Source of the DNA: DATLNF01 sp046590575
GTDB lineage: Bacteria > Actinomycetota > Actinomycetes > BP-191
Assembly: GCA_046590575.1 (NCBI GenBank)
Contig: JBKJUS010000190.1
Coordinates: 1 to 25,724, forward strand
Length of the DNA: 25,724 nucleotides
Direction: 5' to 3'
Shown: positions 17,729 to 25,724 of the stretch, piece by piece
Position numbering within the stretch: position 1 is the stretch's first letter
Layout of the letters: each line of letters opens with the position of its first letter
Position numbers and translations under genes: made by a program
The notes under the pieces: model-generated
The model's database searches: none
Seen by the model: only the letters and a program-made list of their open reading frames with translations
Told to the model about the DNA's origin: nothing

Positions 17729-19713
17729 CTATCACCTCCTGGTTGTCGCGGGGCAGTGTAGAGAGCCACCCCGTCGTCGAGGATCTCGCCGGTCGTCGGG
17801 TCGATGCTCGGGTTGGGAGTCACCCCCGCCAGAGCCGCTACCACGGCCTGCGCGGTCTTGTGACCGATGCCGGACACGGTGGCGATCTCATCGGCCGACG
17901 CGGATCGCAGTCGCTTCACCGATCCGAACTTGGCGACCAGCGCTTTCCGTCGCGTCTCCCCCAGTCCGGGAATGTCGTCCAGGGCGCTGGCCGTCATCGC
18001 CTTGCCACGCTTTTGGCGGTGGTAGGCAATCGCGAATCGGTGGGCCTCGTCGCGCACCCGCTGCAGGAGGTAAAGCCCTTCGCTGGCCCGCGGCAAGATC
18101 ACCGGAGCATCCCGGTCGGGCAGCCAGACCTCCTCAAGCCGTTTGGCGAGACCGCACAACGCGATGGCGCCTGACCCATTCTCGGCCATCGCCCGAGCAG
18201 CGGCGGCGACCTGGGGTGGCCCGCCGTCGACGACCACGAGCTGTGGCGGGTACGCGAACCGCCGCGGCTTGCCGGTCTCGGGATCGGTCGCGGCAGCCGG
18301 CTGGGCGAGGTCCGCTCGCTCGTCGGCGTATCGCGCGAACCGGCGGCTGAGGACCTCGTACACCGACCCCACGTCGTCCTGCCCGTCGACGGTGCGTACG
18401 GCGAAGCGGCGGTACTCCGCCTTGCGGGCAAGCCCGTCCTCGAAGACCACCATGGAGGCCACGACGCTGGTGCCTTGCAGGTTGGACACGTCGTAACACT
18501 CGATCCGCAGGGGCGAGTCGGTCATCCCCAGTGCATCGCGGATCTCACCGAGCGCCACGCTCCGCGCGGACAGGTCGGAGCCGCGTCGCATCTTGTGGAG
18601 GACGAAGGCCTGCTTGGCATTGGCAGCCACGGTCTCGTGGAGCGCCTTCTTGTCTCCGCGCTCCGGAACTTTGATGACGACGCGCGTGCCGCGCAGCACG
18701 CAGAGCCACTCCTGCAGGGTCTCTACGTCGGTCGGCAGTGTCGGGACAAGCACCTCCCGGGGCACGTCCTCCGGTAGCGCCCCGCCGTACATCTGCTCAA
18801 GGAAGCTGGCCACGAGGTCCGACGGTGAGAGGTCCTCGACCTTGTCGACCACCCACCCGCGCTGGCCGCGGACCCGGCCATCTCGTACGTAGAAGACCTG
18901 GATCGACGCTTCGAGACCGTCCTCGCTCATCGCGACGACGTCGGCATCGGTGCCCGCCGGGAGTACCACCGCCTGCTTCTCCATCGCCCGCCGAAGCGCT
19001 CCGAGGTCGTCGCGCAGCCGCGCCGCTCGCTCGTACTCCATGTCTGCTGCCGCGGCCGTCATTTCCTTCTCGAGGCGGCGGATGTGCTCGGCCGTACCGC
19101 CCGCGAGGAACGTGCAGAGGTCCTCAGCGATCCTCCGGTGCTCCTCGGCAGAGACTCGACCGACGCAGGGAGCGGCGCACTTGTCGATGTAGGCGAGCAG
19201 GCAAGGACGGTCGACCTGGCGAGCGCGGTTGAAGACACCTTGCGAGCAGGTGCGCATCGGAAACACCCGGAGCAGCAGGTCGAGCGTCTCGCGGATCGCC
19301 CATGCATGGGCGTAGGGGCCGAAGTAGCGGACTCCTTTCTTGCGAGGACCACGCATGACCATCGCACGCGGAAAGCTCTCTCCGAACGTGACAGCCAGGC
19401 TCGGGTAGCTCTTGTCATCGCGGTAGCGCACGTTGAAGCGCGGGTCGAACTCCTTGATCCAGGAGTACTCCAGCTGGAGCGCCTCGACCTCGGTGGCCGC
19501 GACCGTCCATTCGACCGACGCACCGGCCTCGACCATCGCGCGGGTGCGCTGATGCAGGTTGCGAGCGTCCTGGAAGTACGACGACAGCCGGCTGCGCAGG
19601 CTCTTGGCCTTGCCGACGTAGATGACCCGGCCGTCGCGGTCGCGGAATCGATAGACCCCGGGCGAATCAGGGATGGTGCCCGGCGCCGGGCGGTAGGCGG
19701 GCGGGTCTGCCAT
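17725..19713 (-). CDS. uvrC: Excinuclease ABC subunit C
   Basis: Endonuclease of nucleotide excision repair that cuts on both sides of lesions after UvrA/UvrB recognition. The 662-aa protein has in order: GIY-YIG nuclease domain (SPGVYRFRD and VIYVGKAKSLRSRL, residues about 17-43); four Cys at 156, 171, 179 and 183 matching the known Fe-S site; a UVR motif for UvrB contact (DMEYERAARLRDDL); the RNase-H-like second nuclease domain starting IECYDVSNLQG; and a double helix-hairpin-helix at the C-terminus (IPGLGETRRKAL, VSGIGHKTAQ). ATG at 19713 has no ribosome-binding site but a -10-like TAGACT six bases before it, suggesting a leaderless message. It heads the train uvrC-rapZ-yvcK-whiA. Confidence 0.98.
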   Translation of the reverse strand: MADPPAYRPAPGTIPDSPGVYRFRDRDGRVIYVGKAKSLRSRLSSYFQDARNLHQRTRAMVEAGASVEWTVAATEVEALQLEYSWIKEFDPRFNVRYRDDKSYPSLAVTFGESFPRAMVMRGPRKKGVRYFGPYAHAWAIRETLDLLLRVFPMRTCSQGVFNRARQVDRPCLLAYIDKCAAPCVGRVSAEEHRRIAEDLCTFLAGGTAEHIRRLEKEMTAAAADMEYERAARLRDDLGALRRAMEKQAVVLPAGTDADVVAMSEDGLEASIQVFYVRDGRVRGQRGWVVDKVEDLSPSDLVASFLEQMYGGALPEDVPREVLVPTLPTDVETLQEWLCVLRGTRVVIKVPERGDKKALHETVAANAKQAFVLHKMRRGSDLSARSVALGEIRDALGMTDSPLRIECYDVSNLQGTSVVASMVVFEDGLARKAEYRRFAVRTVDGQDDVGSVYEVLSRRFARYADERADLAQPAAATDPETGKPRRFAYPPQLVVVDGGPPQVAAAARAMAENGSGAIALCGLAKRLEEVWLPDRDAPVILPRASEGLYLLQRVRDEAHRFAIAYHRQKRGKAMTASALDDIPGLGETRRKALVAKFGSVKRLRSASADEIATVSGIGHKTAQAVVAALAGVTPNPSIDPTTGEILDDGVALYTAPRQPGGDR

Positions 19714-19719
19714 ACGAGC

Positions 19720-19725
19720 AGTCTA
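19720..19725 (-). promoter_or_regulatory. Candidate -10 element giving a leaderless uvrC transcript
   Basis: TAGACT on the minus strand ends 6 bases before the uvrC ATG, the spacing expected between a -10 box and a transcript that begins at the start codon itself. No purine-rich ribosome-binding site lies between. No good -35 box is seen. Confidence 0.4.
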
Positions 19726-19842
19726 AGGACGAGCCGCGACACCCGACGCGCTGCAACTTTCATCGCCAGAAATTGGGTTCCGTGGTGCTGATCGTGTCAC
19801 TCTCTCAGGCAGCCCGTTTCCAGACAGCCGAGGGGGCACCTG

Positions 19843-20262
19843 GTGGCTTTGCCCACCGTCACGGCCGAAGTGGTGGTCGCCGACGGCCACGCCACCGGCC
19901 GGCAGCACAGCACTTCGTTGCGTTTGTCCTGGTACGCCGGCGACCCGCTCGCGGTGCACCTGCTCCTCATGGCGCAGCCCGACCACCCGTCGCTCCCCCG
20001 AGGACGCTGGACCCTGCTCCGCGACTTCCTCCGATACGCCCTGACGCATCCCACGGGCGACGGCGATGTCCGAGCCCGGCCCGACTCCGACCGGTTGTGG
20101 GTCGTGCTCGACCTGCTGCGGGATGGCCGGACGACCACGGTGCGAGTGCCGGCCGCGTTGGTCGAGCGCTTCCTCGACGCCACGGAGAGACTCGTCCCGG
20201 CCGGCGAAGAACGCAGCGGCGAAGCACTCGACGAGCTGCTCGCCCGCCTCGCTACCGCCTGA
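19843..20262 (+). CDS. SsgA-like (SALP) sporulation/cell division protein
   Basis: 139-aa protein of the SsgA/SsgB-like family, which in sporulating actinomycetes helps place FtsZ and shape spore walls. Recognised by the family pattern: a beta-rich start, YAGDPLAVHLLL, a W-x-L-x-RDFLRYAL block, the PTGDGDVRARP turn, then VVLDLLRDG, VPAALVERFLDATERLVPAGEE, and a short C-terminal helix. No signal peptide or membrane helix. The start is GTG at 19843 with GAGGGGG six bases upstream. It diverges from uvrC and its 3' end is 15 bp from that of uvrA on the other strand, so it is a single-gene unit. Which SALP subtype it is cannot be told from the sequence alone. Confidence 0.88.
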   Translation: MALPTVTAEVVVADGHATGRQHSTSLRLSWYAGDPLAVHLLLMAQPDHPSLPRGRWTLLRDFLRYALTHPTGDGDVRARPDSDRLWVVLDLLRDGRTTTVRVPAALVERFLDATERLVPAGEERSGEALDELLARLATA

Positions 20263-20277
20263 CCGGGCCCTCGACAC

Positions 20278-23217
<2,940 letters not shown>

Positions 23218-23250
23218 GGATGCCAGAAGTCCTTTGAGCAGGGGGCTGCC

Positions 23251-23268
23251 CCGGCCAGAGCTGGCCGG
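23251..23268. repeat. Near-perfect palindrome upstream of uvrA
   Basis: CCGGCCAG and CTGGCCGG form an 8-bp inverted repeat with a 2-base centre, 33 bp before the uvrA start. It could be a protein-binding site or part of the uvrA leader. It does not match the actinobacterial SOS box. Confidence 0.4.
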
Positions 23269-23439
23269 TGCATCGAGAATAACCAGGGGGTGTGACAGTT
23301 CTTCCCGGAGTACGGCGATCGCTCCCGCAGGACACCCCCGGGAGTTGTGCGGCGAGGCCACGACGGAGCCGATAGAGTCGCCCGTGCGTCGTACCTGATG
23401 CACCTGGAGACTCGCCTACCGAAAGGGCCGACCCGAGCC

Positions 23440-24186
23440 ATGGGCCTCGCGCCGAGCACCCGCACCCGAATCGCCGCCGCTGCGCTCGCGCTGCCGCTCG
23501 TCGGCGCGTCAGTGGTGCTTCTCACCGTCTCCGCCCAGGCCCAGACAGCCTCTGGCGTGGTCGCTACCCCAGCCAACAAGTTCAACCCCGAGTCACTCAC
23601 GGTCCCAGCCGGGACGACGGTCACCTGGACCAATGAAGGCGGCTTCCACTCTGTCGTCGGCGGTGACAGCACCGAGGACCCGGCCTCTCCGATCGGCAAC
23701 AATCCGCTGCCGGACGCGAGCGCCAAGGTCGAGGTCACCTTCGACAAGCCAGGCACCTACAAATACTTCTGCGAACCGCACGTATCGCTGGGCATGAAGG
23801 GGGAGATCGTCGTGACGGCCGCGGCCGGCGGCGCTGCCCCGGCCCCCAGTGGACCGACCACTGCTCCCAGCGCCCCCGCCGGCGGCTCCGGCGCTCCGCG
23901 CCCGGATGCCAACCCCTCGGACGCCGATCCGGCGCAGGTCGACCCTGGCGTCGTGGAGGCCAGCAAGAGCGACGGACCGGGTGGCAGCGAGGAGGAGGGG
24001 TCCTCCGACATCCCCGGTTCGACGGCTGAGGACAACGCCGCGCTGAAGGAGATCGAGGAGCAGCGGGCTGCCGATGAAGGCAAGCTCGGCGGGTTCAACG
24101 CACTGCTGGCTGCGTCCACCGCAGCCCTGCTTGCGCTGTGCGTGGCGGTTTTCGCATCGACTCGCCCGCGGCGTTCCGCCAAGTGA
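23440..24186 (+). CDS. Membrane-anchored cupredoxin (plastocyanin/azurin-like)
   Basis: Secreted blue-copper-type protein of 248 aa. Layout: N-terminal signal sequence or anchor (hydrophobic about 10-30, then SAQAQTA); a cupredoxin domain of about 90 residues with the type I copper ligands His70 (GGFHSVV), Cys111, His114 and Met119 (YFCEPHVSLGMKG); a long Pro/Ala/Ser/Gly and then acidic linker (about 130-210); a C-terminal helix (about 223-241) followed by RPRRSAK. It is therefore probably tethered at the outer face of the membrane. ATG at 23440 has AAAGGG about 12 bases upstream; an earlier ATG at 23398 has no such site. A TAGAGT at 23373-23378 may be its -10 box. Its stop overlaps the next start (GTGA). 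Electron partner unknown. Confidence 0.88.
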   Translation: MGLAPSTRTRIAAAALALPLVGASVVLLTVSAQAQTASGVVATPANKFNPESLTVPAGTTVTWTNEGGFHSVVGGDSTEDPASPIGNNPLPDASAKVEVTFDKPGTYKYFCEPHVSLGMKGEIVVTAAAGGAAPAPSGPTTAPSAPAGGSGAPRPDANPSDADPAQVDPGVVEASKSDGPGGSEEEGSSDIPGSTAEDNAALKEIEEQRAADEGKLGGFNALLAASTAALLALCVAVFASTRPRRSAK

Positions 24187-24860
24187 GCCTGGGCGGTTAC
24201 ACCGGCGACGTCGTCGCCGGCGGGCCGCCGGACGTGCGGGAATTGCCGGGCTTACGGGTCACCAAGCTCGCGGTCGGTGACTTCGACAACAACATCTACC
24301 TCCTGCGATGCACGGAGACCGCCGAAACCGTCCTCGTCGACGGCGCGGTGGACGCCGACCGAATCCTGTCCTTCCTCGACGGCGGACGGCTGACCACTGT
24401 CGTGCAAACGCACGGTCACTGGGACCACACCCGGGCGATCAACGACGTGCTCGCGGCGACCGGCGCACGGCTGGTCTGCCATGAGGACGAGGTGCCGATG
24501 ATGCCCGAGGGGGCGTCGCCGGAGCCGGTTTCCGACGGCGTACGGATCGCCGTGGGCGCGACATCGGTTCGCGGAATACACCTCTGCGGCCACACCCCAG
24601 GGGGGCTCGCCCTGCTCTACGACGCCGAGGGCGCCTTAGGTGACTCCCCCCACCTGTTCGCAGGTGACTGCCTCTTCCCGGGTGGACCTGGCAACACCGA
24701 GAAGGATTCGGCGCGATTCACTCGGCTGATGGACGACCTGGAGTCAAAGGTGTTCGGCGCGCTTCCCGACGCCACGTGGGTCTATCCCGGTCACGGCAAG
24801 GACACGACGCTCGGCGCCGAGCGCCCGTCGATCCCGGAGTGGCGCGCCCGCGGCTGGTGA
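24183..24860 (+). CDS. Metallo-beta-lactamase-fold hydrolase (glyoxalase II-like)
   Basis: Soluble MBL-fold hydrolase of 225 aa. The metal-binding motif is THGHWDH (His77, His79, Asp81, His82), followed by GHTPGG, AGDCLFPGGPG and the C-terminal VYPGHG; together these give the two-metal site of the glyoxalase II-like branch. Substrate is not evident. The start is GTG at 24183, overlapping the cupredoxin stop by 4 bases (GTGA). The frame is open back to 24138 but that would lie within the cupredoxin gene. The pair appears co-translated. An MBL-fold gene beside uvrA is, from memory, common in actinobacteria; it is not a dedicated excision-repair protein as far as known. Confidence 0.9.
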   Translation: MSLGGYTGDVVAGGPPDVRELPGLRVTKLAVGDFDNNIYLLRCTETAETVLVDGAVDADRILSFLDGGRLTTVVQTHGHWDHTRAINDVLAATGARLVCHEDEVPMMPEGASPEPVSDGVRIAVGATSVRGIHLCGHTPGGLALLYDAEGALGDSPHLFAGDCLFPGGPGNTEKDSARFTRLMDDLESKVFGALPDATWVYPGHGKDTTLGAERPSIPEWRARGW

Positions 24861-24873
24861 AGTCAGCACCAGC
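24853..24873 (+). terminator. Small hairpin at the end of the MBL gene
   Basis: GCTGGTG (24853-24859) pairs with CACCAGC (24867-24873) around a 7-base loop, straddling the stop codon. No T-run. It may weakly separate the MBL gene from the cyclase-like gene 58 bp further on. No promoter was recognised in 24861-24917. Confidence 0.3.
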
Positions 24874-24917
24874 GCACCCCGGCGCTCTGCAATGAGAGCA
24901 TCCATGGCGGAGGTGCT

Positions 24918-25724
24918 GTGGAGACGCTTGTTCTGGTCCTGACGGACGTTCAGGGCAGCACGCGGTTGTGGCAGGACGAGCCAGTGGCGATGGATGCCGC
25001 GATGGCCCGTCACCACACGATCGTTCATGGCGCAGTTGCGGCGCACGGCGGTTTCCGTCCGGTGGACCAGGGTGAGGGCGACGCGGTGTTCGCGGCGTTC
25101 CGGTCTCCCACCGAGGCTGTCACTGCGGTCGCGCAGGTCCAGCGCGAGCTAACTGCAGAGGTCTGGCCAACATCGGTCCCGCTCACAGTACGGATCGGGG
25201 TGCATCTCGGTGAGGTGACCCAGCGGGACGGCAACCTGTTCGGCGACCCGGTCAACCGCTGTGCCCGGCTGCGCGGGCTAGGGGCTGGTGGTCAGTCGCT
25301 GCTGAGCGCGCCGGTGTACGAGCTGGTGCGGGACAAGCTGCCGGCCGGTGTGTCAGTGCGTGACCTGGGTGAGCATCGGATGAAGGACCTGGTGCGCCCG
25401 GAGCACGTGTGGCAGCTCGACCTCGACGGACTCCCGGCGGACTTCCCGCCCTTGTCCAGCTTGGACCGGGTGCTGCACAACCTGCCGGTGCAGCGCTCGC
25501 CGCTCATCGGCCGCGACGAGGAGCTGGCGCGGACGGTGGCGGCGGTGCGCGAGCACCGGCTGGTGACGCTGACCGGGTTCGGCGGGATGGGCAAGACCCG
25601 GCTGGCCCTGCAGGTCGCTGCCGAACTCGCCGACGGCGACGGCGACGGCGTGTGGTTCGTGGACCTGGCCGGCATCACCGACCCGGCCGCCGTGCCTGGA
25701 GCCGTCGCTCGAGCGATGGGCATC
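24918..25724 (+). CDS. Class III cyclase-like domain fused to P-loop ATPase (partial, 3' end off the window)
   Basis: The frame is open from GTG at 24918 to the last base (269 codons), so only the N-terminal part is seen. Residues 1 to about 170 form a class III adenylate/guanylate cyclase-like domain: LTDVQGSTRLW with the metal Asp10, GEGDAVFAAF with the second metal Asp55, and GDPVNRCARL with Asn113 and Arg117. A linker leads to SPLIGRDEEL and the P-loop GFGGMGKT (220-227) of an NB-ARC/AAA-type ATPase. Such cyclase-ATPase proteins, often ending in TPR or LuxR-type DNA-binding domains, are common in actinobacteria. The usual substrate-selecting Lys and Asp positions read Gln51 and Asn106. 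GGAGG lies 4 bases before the start codon. Confidence 0.9.
   Translation, partial: METLVLVLTDVQGSTRLWQDEPVAMDAAMARHHTIVHGAVAAHGGFRPVDQGEGDAVFAAFRSPTEAVTAVAQVQRELTAEVWPTSVPLTVRIGVHLGEVTQRDGNLFGDPVNRCARLRGLGAGGQSLLSAPVYELVRDKLPAGVSVRDLGEHRMKDLVRPEHVWQLDLDGLPADFPPLSSLDRVLHNLPVQRSPLIGRDEELARTVAAVREHRLVTLTGFGGMGKTRLALQVAAELADGDGDGVWFVDLAGITDPAAVPGAVARAMGI

Noticed and set aside
19714..19842. Promoter for the SALP gene (TTGGGT with GTCACT 17 bp on)
   Set aside because: The -10 half matches the consensus at too few positions to be reported.
23218..23403. N-terminal extension of uvrA
   Set aside because: The added residues do not resemble UvrA; the standard beginning lies at the ATG at 23217.
25631..25648. 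Three copies of a 6-base GGCGAC-type repeat in the cyclase-like gene
   Set aside because: Short and in frame, encoding Gly-Asp pairs in a loop; no sign of a phase-variable tract.

Overview
The window is chromosomal DNA from a high-GC actinobacterium. The evidence is the conserved block uvrA / uvrC-rapZ-yvcK-whiA-gap-pgk-tpiA / secG / rbpA, the actinobacteria-specific proteins WhiA and RbpA, many GTG starts and a uniformly GC-rich third codon position. An SsgA-like (SALP) gene together with whiA points to a morphologically complex, spore-forming lineage. The genus cannot be fixed from sequence alone. I see no rRNA, tRNA, IS element, CRISPR array or phage gene, and no gene-free stretch longer than about 200 bp.

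Layout, left to right. Positions 1-2700 (minus) hold the start of a peptide/nickel-type ABC importer: a lipoprotein substrate-binding protein (SBP) followed by a DppB-type permease that runs off the left edge. Positions 2825-3204 carry rbpA with a small terminator. Positions 3330-5087 carry an orphan SBP-family-5 protein held by an N-terminal membrane helix, with strong hairpins on both sides. Positions 5184-11660 (minus) form one apparent operon in the order dppC-like, SBP, dppB-like, oppD-like, oppF-like, secG. The last three genes are tightly linked, and secG overlaps the end of oppF (TGATG). Positions 11862-17728 hold the glycolytic genes gap-pgk-tpiA behind the regulators rapZ, yvcK and whiA, and uvrC (17725-19713) heads this train. 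Almost every junction overlaps or is a few bases long, except 45 bp between whiA and gap. A SALP gene (19843-20262, plus) diverges from uvrC and converges on uvrA (20278-23217, minus). On the plus strand follow a membrane-anchored cupredoxin and an overlapping metallo-beta-lactamase-fold hydrolase (23440-24860). Last comes the 5' part of a class III cyclase-like / P-loop ATPase fusion gene that runs off the right edge.

How the parts fit: uvrA and uvrC belong to nucleotide excision repair; rapZ-yvcK-whiA is the usual actinobacterial regulatory trio; gap-pgk-tpiA is lower glycolysis; secG is a translocon subunit; rbpA activates RNA polymerase. The notable departure is that a whole peptide importer operon sits between tpiA and secG, and a lone membrane-tethered SBP sits between secG and rbpA. 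Three peptide-type SBPs thus lie within about 9.5 kb. Both lipoprotein SBP genes are followed by a strong stem-loop before their permease gene, a layout that would raise SBP output over permease output. I found no clearly undescribed system; the best leads are the rearranged tpiA-secG-rbpA junction, the histone-like N-terminal extension of the OppF-type ATPase, and the SALP gene between uvrC and uvrA.
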